NCBI GenBank assembly: GCA_030544215.1
Contig: JARZZO010000012.1
Location: 42,013,194 to 42,077,193, forward strand
DNA: 64,000 bases
Reading direction: 5' to 3'
Origin: Zantedeschia hybrid cultivar
Lineage: Eukaryota; Streptophyta; Magnoliopsida; Alismatales; Araceae
Shown here: positions 54,142 through 63,549 of the stretch, in pieces
Layout: the number at the start of each line of letters is the position of its first letter
How positions within the stretch are numbered: the first letter of the stretch is position 1
The notes under the pieces: model-generated
Told to the model about the DNA's origin: nothing
Seen by the model: only the letters and a program-made list of their open reading frames with translations
The model's database searches: none
Program-made: the position numbers and the translations under genes

Positions 54142-56710
54142 CTACCTATGGTATTGTGTGCTTGGCCACATTGGAGAAAACAAACTCCAAAGATTGCATA
54201 AAAATAGATATTTAGATCTATTTGATTTTGAATCATATACAACTTGTGAGTCATGTTTGATGGGTAAAATAGCTAAATCCCCATTTATTGGAAGTGGAGA
54301 ATGAGCCAAGGACATATTGGAACTAACACATTCTGATGTATGTGGTCCCATGTCTACCCAAGCCATTGGTGGCTTCTCCTATTTTATTACATTCACTGAT
54401 GATTTCTCAAGGTATGACTTTGTGTACTTAATGAAATACAAATCAAAAGCTTTTGAGAAATTCAGAGAATTTAATAATGAAGTGGAGAAACAAACTGGAA
54501 AGAGTATCAAAACCATCCGATCGGATGGAGGTGGGGAATACCTAAGTACATAGTTCACACGGTACTTAAAGGATAAGAGTATCCTCTCTCAGCTTACACC
54601 TCCTTATATACCTCAGATGGATGGTGTATCAGGAAAGAGGAATCGTATATTGATGGAAATGGTGCATTTAATGATGAGTATGTCTAGATTACCAGTGTCC
54701 TTGTGGGGATATGCACTTAACGTTGCTATGTATATCCTGAATAGTGTACCTAATGAATCTGTTGAATCCACTCCATATCAGATATGGAAACGAAGGAAAC
54801 TAGATCTTAAGTATGTTAAAGTCTGATGATGTCCTGCTCATGTTAAAAGACATGATTCAAATAAGCTAGAGTCCAGAACTTACAAGTGTAGATTTGTGGG
54901 GTATCTGAGGGAAACTTACGGTTACTACTTTTATCATCATAGCGAACAAAAGGTGTTTGTCACTTAGAGAGTTGTCTTCTTAGAAGAAGATTATATTCTC
55001 TAAAAGGAAAGTGGGAGTAAAGTAGCTCTAGAAGAAGTTCCAAACCCACAGACTGTCACAGGTTCATCAGATGAACCATTAGTTTTTGAACATGTTCAAG
55101 TACACACATAGGAACCTTGTAGGTCTATTAGAGTGCCTAAACAACCTGAGAGATATGTGGGACATATTAGTGGGAATGATTCTAAGATACTTTGTAATGA
55201 GGATAATGATCCCAAGACTTACCAGAAGGCCATTGAGAGTCTAAAAGCGGGGAAATTGTAAGAATCCATGAACTCTAAAATTCAGTCTATGTATACCAAT
55301 CGAATTTGAAACTTGGTAGATTTACCTGAGGGTATAGTACCTATTGGATGCAAGTGAATTTTTAAAAGAAAGATTGGTGCAGATGGATATATTGAGACTT
55401 ATAAGGCAAGATTAGTGGTAAAGGGTTATCGTCAAATATAAGGTGTTGACTATGACGAGACTGTCTCACCTGTTGCCATGATTAAGTCTATCAAAGTACT
55501 TCTTGCCATTGCAGCATATCATGATTATGAGATTTGACAGATGGATGTGAAGGCAACTTTTCTCAAATAAAAACCTTGAGGAAGAGGTAAAGATGATACA
55601 ACTGAAGGGCTTTCACTTCGAGAGAGCCTCTAGATATGTTATGTAAATTGCAAAGGTCTATTTATGAAGCAAGCTTTCTGAAGCTAGAAAATAAGGTTTG
55701 ATGATGCGATCAAATCTTATGGTTTCATTAAGAATGATGATGAACCATGTGTGTATAAAAAAATCAGTGAGAGTGCGATCACCTTCTTAGTCTTTTCTGT
55801 TGACAATATCCTACTAATTGGGAATGATGTCATCAGTAAGGATATGGTTGTCTAAGTACTTCTCCATAAAGAATTTAGTAGAAGCATCTTACGTATTGGG
55901 AATACGAATCTATACAGATAGATCAAAGAAGATGCTTGCTTTAACCCAATTCATGTACATAGAATCCATTGTCAAAAGGTTTGACATGGAAAATTCCAAG
56001 AGAGGTCTCATACCGATGAGATATGGAATTTATCTCTCTAAAAGTCAGTCTTCTAAGACTACGGAATAGAGGGCATCAATGGATAAAGTTCCCTATGCGT
56101 CAACTATAGGTTCCATTATGTATACCATGCTATGTACCAGGCCTGGTGTAACATATGCTCTAAGTGTTACGAGTAGATATTAGGCAGATCCAAGTGATAA
56201 GCACTAGAAGGTAGTGAAATATATCCTTAAGTACTTGAGAAGAACTAAGGATACGTTTCTAGTTTATAGAGAAGGAGACATAAAGCTGCGAGGATATACT
56301 GACTCGAGTTTTCAGTCTGATCCGAATGACAATAAATCCATATCCGGATTTGCATTTACACTCAACGGGGAGCAGTGAGCTGGAAAAATTTCAAATAAGA
56401 AACCATTGTTGATTCGACAACTGAAATTGAGTACATTGCTGTAACTGAAGCCGCCAAAGAAGCAGCATGGATGAAGAAGTTCATTAGCAATCTTGGTGTT
56501 GTGGAGAGCATCTCTGATTCCGTCCCACTACTGTGTGACAACAATGGGGCGATAGCTCAAGCGAAAGAGCCACAACCTCATCAAAAGTCAAAACACATTC
56601 TAAGGTGCTTTCATCTGATCAGAGAAATCATTCCTAGAGGAGACGTCGCAGTGGAAAGGGTTCCTTCAGCCGACAACATTGCAGATCTACTGAACAAGCT
56701 GTTGTCTTAA
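54142..56710 (+). pseudogene. Copia-5 INT-RT-RNase H remnant
   Basis: Blocks in order: pre-integrase (LGHIGENKLQRLHKNRY-like), INT (54317-54553: THSDVCGPM, FTDDFSRYDFVYLMKYKS, IRSDGGGEYLST; then 54617-54826: PQMDGVSGKRNR, VSLWGYALNVAMYILN), RT start (DYDETVSPVAMIK), RT (SVDNILLIGND in place of YVDD), and RNase H (56471-56710: LLCDNNGAIAQAKEPQPHQK, VERVPSADNIADLLNK). The integrase catalytic Glu block reads VSGKRNR (Glu lost to Gly-Lys), and the RT catalytic motif is mutated. Stops include TGA in the ERAKD region and TAG after YLST. Confidence 0.88.
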
Positions 56711-56784
56711 AATGTGTTCGAGTGTCACTTGGAGAATATGGGTATTCAACACAAGGGTGATTGGCTTTAGTCCAAGTAGGAGAT

Positions 56785-57267
56785 TGTTAGTATTAAGTGG
56801 CCTGCAAGCCAATCAAATACTATGTATTGTTCAGTTATTAATTATATTGGCCTAAATGCATTGTGTGTAATTCGACTTTAATTATCGTTTTGTGATGAAG
56901 TCCATGAATATATGCAATGGTCTTCGGATTATGATGAGATCATAATTATGGGATTGAAGGCTTGTAAACATATGTTCTTAATTGTTCCTAGTCGAAGGAT
57001 GTTTAAGAAAGACATCAAACATCTGGTTAGACTTGTACATGCCTCTTTAGCTCATGTGATGATGGTGACTAATCCTATAAGTCACTTGTGTGAAGACACT
57101 ATGTTGGACATATAGGTGCTCATTGGCGAATGAGTTCACTGAACTAATCCGACGTGGAATCGATGGATGGATTTACCTAACTGTTTACCAGCTTCATTCA
57201 TTCTTGTTATTCGACACGGCACGGGATCATTAATTTTTATTTTCCGCTGTGCTCATTAATCCCATCA
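56785..57267 (+). repeat. Copia-5 3' LTR, internally deleted
   Basis: It starts TGTTAGTATTAAGTGGCC after the PPT and keeps the CTTCGGATTATGATGAGATCA-like and AGTCACTTGTGTG blocks. It then jumps near 57205 to the LTR end motif TTTTTATTTTCCGCTG and ends CCCATCA. Length is 483 bp against about 1550 for the family, so about 1 kb is lost, including the promoter region. Confidence 0.7.
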
Positions 57268-57923
57268 CGAGATCCTTACACAGATCCCTAGGGGCAGGGG
57301 GCAGTGAGCATGAAAAGTCCTTAAAGGCCCAATAATGTCTCAATTGGGTCCACGAAGCCAAGAGCCCCAAGAATGGTCAACATCAAAGATAGAGTATTGA
57401 TGATTGGTTGGTGGAGTCCCATGGGATGACATCATACTTTATGGTGTGCCCTTCACAAAGTAGAGGTCGCACAAGTCAAAGGGGTCCCTCAAGCACCCAA
57501 GGGTCCCAAGATGCCGACCGTCCCGAGAAACTGGAGCAACCTTGGAAAGGTCCAACAACCCATTGCGGACTAGGTCGGTAAACCTCAAGCCATTTAGGCA
57601 ACAATACATCTCTAGAGACAAAAGAGGGTACATCACATTCTTACAGGGGCTCCATGCCCAAAACCTTAGCCCCTTACCAGGGAGACAATACGCTATCAAG
57701 ATAATCCATCATTATAAGGATCCAACAACATCCTCCCCATCACGACAATTTGGGAGAGCTTGCTCTCCCCTGAGCCGATGAGACGCTACCATGCCAAGCA
57801 CATGAGCAACCTAACATCGGGGTTGACACATATGCCTTCCAGAGAGGCCCACTATCACTCCCCCCAAGCCAAGACGCCTATAAGTACCCTGACTTGACCA
57901 TGTAAGAAAGGAGAGGGAGGGAG
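57268..57923. other. Unassigned stretch between Copia-5 and Copia-6
   Basis: These 656 bases show no protein homology. CTATAAGTACC near 57880, followed by ACCATG and a GA-rich run, resembles a promoter/LTR edge of some Gypsy elements, so it may be an LTR fragment. Composition is balanced, unlike both neighbours. gggag at 57919-57923 would be the left duplication of Copia-6. Confidence 0.4.
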
Positions 57924-59497
57924 TGTTAGAATTGGGTGGCCTCAAAGCTAATCATTGTACATTCTAGTTCAGATTATTAATAAAGGCAATTATTTCTTCA
58001 TTTAATAGTTCTCGCAAACGACTATCGTAATGAAGGTCCATAGACAAATGTATGGGATATTGAATCATGATGAGATCATGATAGTGAGATCAATATCCTA
58101 AGGCAATTGTCTTAAATAGTTCTCGATCATAGGATATTTGAGATGGACATTAAATATCCGATAAGATCGACACAAGTTATGTCTGCTCATATGATGAGGG
58201 TGAATGATCTCACATTCACTCGTGTGGTGACACTAAGACAAACAAGTGGGTGCTCATTAGAGAATGAGTTCACTGAACAGACCCAAATAAGAATTCCTGG
58301 ATGGTAATTATACCTATTAGTCAACCAGGGAATTCAATCGTTGCAGTAGCACAGTTGGTCCTTTGACCTGAGTCACCAATGATACCTTGTTTGTGGACCA
58401 TTGTATCTTGATTCTCTGACTCGTGGACTTTAACCATTAAGTCCACCACAATCGGTCTTTCAGATACAGTGGAAAGCTTGCGAAGGTAATTGAGTGAACA
58501 ACAAGGGATCACTCACTCTTGGTATAAGACTGAAGAGAGAATGTCCCATAGATGTGTACACAGAAATCCCTGGCCATGGTCAAATGAAAGAGATGTCTTT
58601 CTAGATATTAACTGTGTACTGGAATCCATATGGATAATGCGATAGAGGGTTTGACTATAAAACCATACCCTTGCGTTATCGGGACATTGCATGAGTGAAG
58701 GATTATATCTGTGTGGTATCGGCAGACGGAAAGGTTCAATTGAAGGGAACAGTATCCCTTATATCTTCTGGGATCATGAGGTAGTGTTTGGTGCTGTTCA
58801 TGATCAGAAGGCCAAGTGAATTAATTATCGGATGATAATTTACTTGTTTATTAAATTAATCATTTAACATATGATGTTTAAATGTTAATTAATAAATATT
58901 AAACTCAAGAAACAGTTCTAAGTTTAATGGGCCTGCAACCGGACTGATATATGGGCCTAGAGGGTCACACACATAAGAGTTCTCGTCAGACGGTGAGAGA
59001 TGTTAAATTTCATGCTTATCTAGGTTTTTGTGAAAAGCTGCAGGATAAACATGAAGATTTAATGGAGAATTATCCAAGGCCAAACTCTTGGATAATCATG
59101 AGGATTAACTCTTGTGCTTATCCTTATTTCTATATAAGGAGGGCCAAGGGGGAGTGGTAAAAAGTTAGTTGGACGAATTTTACTCTCCAGATTCTCTCTC
59201 TCCTCTCTCTCTCTCTTGGAGTGGATCTGTCTCTCTCCGCCCATGGTGGATCTGAGATCTGGTCGGAGCACTCAAGTCGAGGAGGAAATCGCGTCTGCTG
59301 CGGGAACTCGTGTGGATACCTCTAGAGATCGTGCGCGTGCGCGATTACCGAGTCGGCATCATCCACGGGAGATTCGAAACCCCGCAAAGGTGAATAACTG
59401 TTCTTCCCGCGTTAGTTTTAATGTCCGTTTTATGACCCCAGCAACCGATACAATGGAATCATTTTTATTTCCGCTGCGTTCATGGCGATTCCTTTCA
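57924..59497 (+). repeat. Copia-6 5' LTR
   Basis: It begins TGTTAGAATTGGGTGGCC and ends CCTTTCA next to the PBS; 1574 bp. It retains family blocks (CTCATATGATGAGGGTGA, GGATTATATCTGTGTGGT). It has a pyrimidine-rich tract (59180-59240) and PPT-like GAGGGCCAAGGGGGAG near 59140. Its divergence from the Copia-1/2 LTR marks a separate subfamily. Confidence 0.9.
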
Positions 59498-59511
59498 GTG
59501 GTATCAGAGCC
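59498..59511 (+). other. Copia-6 primer-binding site
   Basis: GTGGTATCAGAGCC immediately after the LTR, complementary to initiator-Met tRNA; same as Copia-1 and -2. Confidence 0.95.
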
Positions 59512-60128
59512 AGGTTCGCTGGTTCGGTTGTAAAACGGCACCGTTTTGCGTGTTTTTCTCGTTATGCGTGAAGAACCCGTATTGTACGTGTTCTTGTGTT
59601 TAATCCGATTAAAAGTGACAGATTAGTGTTCATATGATGATCACAATCAATTTGATTATTTTTCTGTAATTTTTCAAATTTTATTTGGGTTTTTCGGAGT
59701 TCTTCATGTGATGATGAACCGGGGTACTTCGACGGCTTCGTACGTGCATCCCAAGTATTGGGATGGCGGCCCGGATGTCCAAATCTCATGGTGATAGTCA
59801 CCTCTACGGATTGGGCATGAAGATCGGGGCCGGAGTGCCCTTGGCGGTGCTAAAAATCGAGCCCAAACTCGGGTTTTTGAAACCTGAAAAAAAATTAGAT
59901 TTTTTGGGTTTTTGGGGCTTGGTTTCCTCCCCATCGCCGGTCACCGGCGGCCCTGCCGGCGCCGGGCACGACGCCGGCGCCGGGGGCACCGCCGGCCGGG
60001 GCCACCGCCGCCGAGGGCGGCCGCCGGCGCCGCCCACGAAGCTTCCAGCCGCCGGGTCTATTAGGGTTTGCAGGTTTGAGAAGGGGCCGGTCGAATTGGA
60101 GGAGAAGGGGCTGGACCGCCCGGTCCCG
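59512..60128 (+). other. Copia-6 leader, PBS-proximal part
   Basis: Non-coding. The region 59935-60050 is very GC-rich with repeated CCGGCGCCGG (self-complementary). The apparent 182-codon frame at 59763-60311 is low-complexity Gly/Arg/Pro sequence overlapping the GC dyads and is not credible as a gene. Confidence 0.6.
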
Positions 60129-60290
60129 ACTCGGTCGGACCGAGTGGGGGCCGGGCGGCGCCCTGGCCGAGCCAGGGTGCGACCCTGGCTGAGCCAGGGT
60201 TCGACCCTGGCCGAGCCAGGGCTCGGGTCTGGCTGGGCCAGACCCCCTGGCCGAGCCAGGGCTCGACCCTGGCCGAGCCAGGGCCCTGGG
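60129..60290 (+). repeat. Copia-6 leader: GC-rich dyads in tandem
   Basis: ACTCGGTC-G-GACCGAGT at 60129-60145 is a perfect 8+1+8 palindrome. CCCTGGC-CGA-GCCAGGG (60161-60177) is then repeated about five times at roughly 20-bp intervals with variants such as CCCTGGCTGAGCCAGGG and TCTGGCTGGGCCAGA. The last is a matched double change: both outer arms shift from CCCTGG/CCAGGG to TCTGG/CCAGA. Confidence 0.85.
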
Positions 60291-60358
60291 CCCGGACTGT
60301 TTGGGCCCTAATGGGCTGGGCCCATTTTTGGTTAATTAAAAATTATTTTTTAATGCCT

Positions 60359-60610
60359 GTTTAACCCCATTAAACCCATTTTTAGCCCATTTAAGCCCGT
60401 TTTAAAATTGTTTTAAAACAGAATAATTGTAGGAATAATTAATAAATGTTATTAATTATTTTTTATGATTATTAACAGCTTATTAAAGTGTTTAATAACT
60501 GTTATTTACTTAAAGGACTTTATAATTAATGGGTGTTAGTTAATTATTTAAAATTGTTTTAGATAATTAATTTTCCTGTTAAATTAATTAGTTTAAAATT
60601 GTTTTAAACT
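60359..60610 (+). repeat. Copia-6 leader: AT-rich dyads
   Basis: GTTTAA-CCCCA-TTAAAC (60359-60375), then units cut into two halves here: GTTTTAAAA, TTG, TTTTAAAAC (60399-60419) and AGTTTAAAA, TTG, TTTTAAACT (60590-60610). Arm sequences differ from those of Copia-1/2, and the centre is TTG instead of CNN, but position in the leader and dyad form are the same. Confidence 0.75.
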
Positions 60611-60619
60611 GATTTCATG

Positions 60620-61450
60620 CATAACTTGATTACATTTTTCTGTTCAAATTGTTTGAATCAATATTTAGAATAACTAAATGGTTTAGTTAGTTTTTTTTGT
60701 CAATAATGTTTTGAATATTATTGATTATGCTGAAATAAATGTTATTTCAAAAATTAATTGGTATTATAATTTTATATTTATAAAATTTAATACCAAACAG
60801 CAATTATGTGATGATTGTGATGCATATGATGTGTTTTATGGTGGGATGATCATGGACTTAGTATTTTCATGTGATGAATGATGTGAATGGATGCGATGCT
60901 TATTTCATTTGGTATTTTAAATAGGACCTGCGTGTCCTCCTCTCTCTTAATCCAAGTGTACTTTTTACCTTCCTATAAGATTGTACTCCCCTTGATAAGA
61001 TCAAGGTTTCTAATTGTTTAAATGTACATTTGTAGACCTGCGAGTCATGGATATCGTATTTAAATGTATTGGATTAAGCTATGAGGACGGAATCTTCTGA
61101 AGACACCTCTGGAGGGAGGATTCGCATCAAATGGGACCAGTGTTGCTGTTTTCACATTAGGATCTTATTGTGGATCATCGTTTGGCTCCGATGATTCCAT
61201 AGTAGCTTTAGCAGTCCATGATCATCCTCATTTAATTTTTCTGCATATATGTGATATTTGTGGACTATGCTATCATATATATATATTTCTATTAAGTATA
61301 TTGATACTTCAAATCGAAATACTATTGATAGCACGATTTTTACAAATCAAAATAAAAAATCCTCTTTTAAAAACTTAAGTTGTAAACGTGAGATATTCAG
61401 AATAATCCACGTAACCCACCATCATTATAGATCTTAAGATAATTCTTATC
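60620..61450 (+). other. Copia-6 leader spacer
   Basis: AT-rich non-coding spacer between the AT dyads and the hairpin array. It corresponds in position to 8341-9195 of Copia-1. A short TA repeat (ATATATATAT) lies near 61274. No gene seen. Confidence 0.6.
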
Positions 61451-61764
61451 TCAAACGGATTTGTTGTGCTACCACAAGGTCCATTTGATTTAGAAATTAA
61501 ACTAGGTCTACGACATGTGATGTCATTAAGATGAATGGACAAATAGTGTAGTTTTGTTGTGCTACCACAAGGATTGCACTATGAATTCATGTCATCTAAG
61601 TAATGATGGATAAACTTAACTGAATCAAATTGATTTGTTGTGCTACTACAAGGTCATTCTGATTCAGGGGTAAAATCGATCGGATATTGCAAACGTTGCA
61701 ACTGTCAAGAGTTGACTGCCTAAGGGACTTGATGTGATTTGTTGTGCTACCACAAGGTCACATG
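61451..61764 (+). repeat. Copia-6 leader: four hairpins with covarying stems
   Basis: Cores TTTGTTGTGCTACCACAAGG at 61460-61479, 61553-61572, 61634-61653 (one change) and 61738-61757. Stems: TCAAACGGA/TCCATTTGA (8 of 9 pair); ATAGTGTAGT/ATTGCACTAT (10 of 10 with two G-U pairs); CTGAATCAAATTGA/TCATTCTGATTCAG (12 of 14); GATGTGA/TCACATG (6 of 7). The four stems share no sequence with one another. The tip pairs TTGTG with CACAA around CTAC (CTATC in Copia-1/2 sense). Confidence 0.9.
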
Positions 61765-61939
61765 CATATTGCCCGAAGGATTCTGATCCCCACTAGGAGA
61801 TCACCGGAATCTCCCGTTCTGTATCTTAGAGGGTCATACAGATCGCCGAAAAATAGTGGGAGCATAAATCTAGATTAAAAGTCCTAAATCTGATTTTAAG
61901 AACTATCTGCTCATTTTATATATTTCCATGTAGGTCGCT

Positions 61940-63235
61940 ATATCGTCACCTAACCCCCTCCGTCGCATACTTGATGCAAACAAACTCACGGGACCAAATT
62001 ACATTGACTGGTTACGCAACCTGAAGATTGTCCTCATGTGTGAAAAGCTAGCCTATGTCCTGGATCAACCAGATCCAGTGCAATCCGGTGATAATGCTAA
62101 CGAAGATGAATTAATGATGTATGAAAATTGGAAGGAGGACTCTGTCAAGGTCCAGTGTTATATGCTTGGTTCAATGAACAATGAACTGCAGCGACAGCAT
62201 GATAACATGGAACCTAAGACCATTCTGAATCACCTACAAGAGTTGTTTGGTGAACAATCCAGAACAGAAAGATATGAGATATCTAAGAAATTGTTCAGGA
62301 CCAGAATGAGCGATGGCACATCTGTACAAACTCATGTGCTCAAGATGATAGAGTGGATTGAGAGGCTTGCTGTGCTTGACTTTGTTATGAACAATGACCT
62401 AAGCATCGACTTAATCCTACAGTCCCTTCCAGATTCATTTTCACAATTCATTATCAACTTCAATATGAACAAAATTGAAGTTTCACTGGCTGAACTGCTC
62501 AACATGTTGAAGACAGCAGAAGGCACTATCCAGAAAGATAAGCCAAATGTAATGCTTGTTGGTAAGACCAACAAGAAAAGAAAAGCTGGACAGACCTTTA
62601 AGAAAGGTAAGCCTAAGAAGCTAGTGAAAAGCAAACCGGGAGCTCAAAAGGACAAAGCTAAAGTCAATGATAAAGGTCAGTGTTTCCACTATCATAAAGA
62701 AGGTCATTGGAAGAGAAACTGCAAGATTTATCTTGCAGAAAAAACAAAGGAGAAGCTTGGTGAAGCTTCAGGTATTCTCATGATCGATCTTAACTTGTCT
62801 TATAGAGAATCAACATCCTGGGTATTAGATACTAGATGTGTTTCTCATATCTGCAATAACTTGCAGGTGTTAACAAGTAAAAGAAGATTGAACCGCGGAG
62901 ACGTGGATCTGAGGCTCGGGAATGGAGCAAAAGTTGCTGCGTTAGCTGTGGGGACAGCAAGACTTCAGATGCCGTCAGGAGACTCTTTGGAACTGATAGA
63001 TTGTTATTATGTTCCAACCATTATTAGGAATATCATATCTATTTCTTGTTTAGATAGACAAGGATATTCTATGAAGCTAGAGAATAAAGGTTGTTCAATT
63101 TATCGAGGAGACAAATTGTTTGCTTCCGGGTATTTATTGAATGGATTATATTTACTTGATATTTCATATGATGTTTGCCTGGTAAATAATTCTCTTGAAC
63201 GCTTAGATAAGGATGTGAATAAATCATACCTATAG
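61940..63235 (+). CDS. Copia-6 gag-protease
   Basis: Homology to the Copia-2 start (MSSNNPLRxILDA) begins at 61940, but its initiator is ATA (ISSPNPLRRILDA); the next ATG is 62036. The gag has the UBN2-type pattern: GPNYIDWLRNLKIVL, YMLGSMNNELQRQHDNMEP, LFGEQSRTERYEISKKLFRT, LIDLILQSLPDSF-like motif. A Lys-rich stretch precedes CFHYHKEGHWKRNC (second Cys replaced by Tyr, as in Copia-2). Protease has WVLDTRCVSHIC, where the catalytic Asp-Thr-Gly is Asp-Thr-Arg, so it is inactive. The frame ends at TAG 63233-63235, in the position of the conserved Trp of the pre-integrase (YLWHCRLGH). Confidence 0.88.
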   Translation: MSSPNPLRRILDANKLTGPNYIDWLRNLKIVLMCEKLAYVLDQPDPVQSGDNANEDELMMYENWKEDSVKVQCYMLGSMNNELQRQHDNMEPKTILNHLQELFGEQSRTERYEISKKLFRTRMSDGTSVQTHVLKMIEWIERLAVLDFVMNNDLSIDLILQSLPDSFSQFIINFNMNKIEVSLAELLNMLKTAEGTIQKDKPNVMLVGKTNKKRKAGQTFKKGKPKKLVKSKPGAQKDKAKVNDKGQCFHYHKEGHWKRNCKIYLAEKTKEKLGEASGILMIDLNLSYRESTSWVLDTRCVSHICNNLQVLTSKRRLNRGDVDLRLGNGAKVAALAVGTARLQMPSGDSLELIDCYYVPTIIRNIISISCLDRQGYSMKLENKGCSIYRGDKLFASGYLLNGLYLLDISYDVCLVNNSLERLDKDVNKSYL

Positions 63236-63549
63236 CATTGTAGGCTAGGTCATATAAATGAGAACAGGATCATAAGGTTGCAAAAGAATAGATATCTTGA
63301 TCCATTTGATTATGAATCATTTGCAACCTGTGAAGCTTGTCTCATGGGAAAGATGACCAAAGCTCCATTATCAGGACATGGAGAAAGAGTTAAGGACTTA
63401 TTGGAACTAATACATAGTGATGTATGTGGTCCAATGTCTACTCATGCTATGGGTGGTTACTCATACTTTGTTTCATTTACAAATGATTTCTCAAGATATG
63501 GCTACATATATTTAATGAAATATAAGTCAGAAGTCTTTGAGAAATTTAG
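63236..63549 (+). pseudogene. Copia-6 integrase N-terminal remnant
   Basis: In the same frame after the TAG: HCRLGHINENRIIRLQKNRY, CEACLMGKMTKAPLSGHGER, HSDVCGPMSTHAMGGYSYFV (first catalytic Asp), FTNDFSRYGYIYLMKYKSE. It stops after VFEKFRE, where sequence jumps directly to the INT C-terminal tail. The second Asp and Glu of the DDE triad are in the deleted part (about 0.7 kb). Confidence 0.85.

Larger units (their letters stand above)
54142..57267 (+). mobile_element. Copia-5, right part of an old Copia element
   Basis: Plus-strand Copia sequence enters in GAG-pre-integrase exactly where the Gypsy-3 LTR ends, so Gypsy-3 split it; the left part is outside. It runs through INT, RT and RNase H to a PPT (CCAAGTAGGAGAT near 56772) and a short 3' LTR. 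Many stops are present. It is the outermost visible layer of the nest. Confidence 0.8.

Noticed and set aside
59763..60311. 182-codon plus-strand frame in the Copia-6 leader
   Set aside because: It overlaps the tandem GC dyads. The translation is repetitive and lacks homology to anything in the sister elements.
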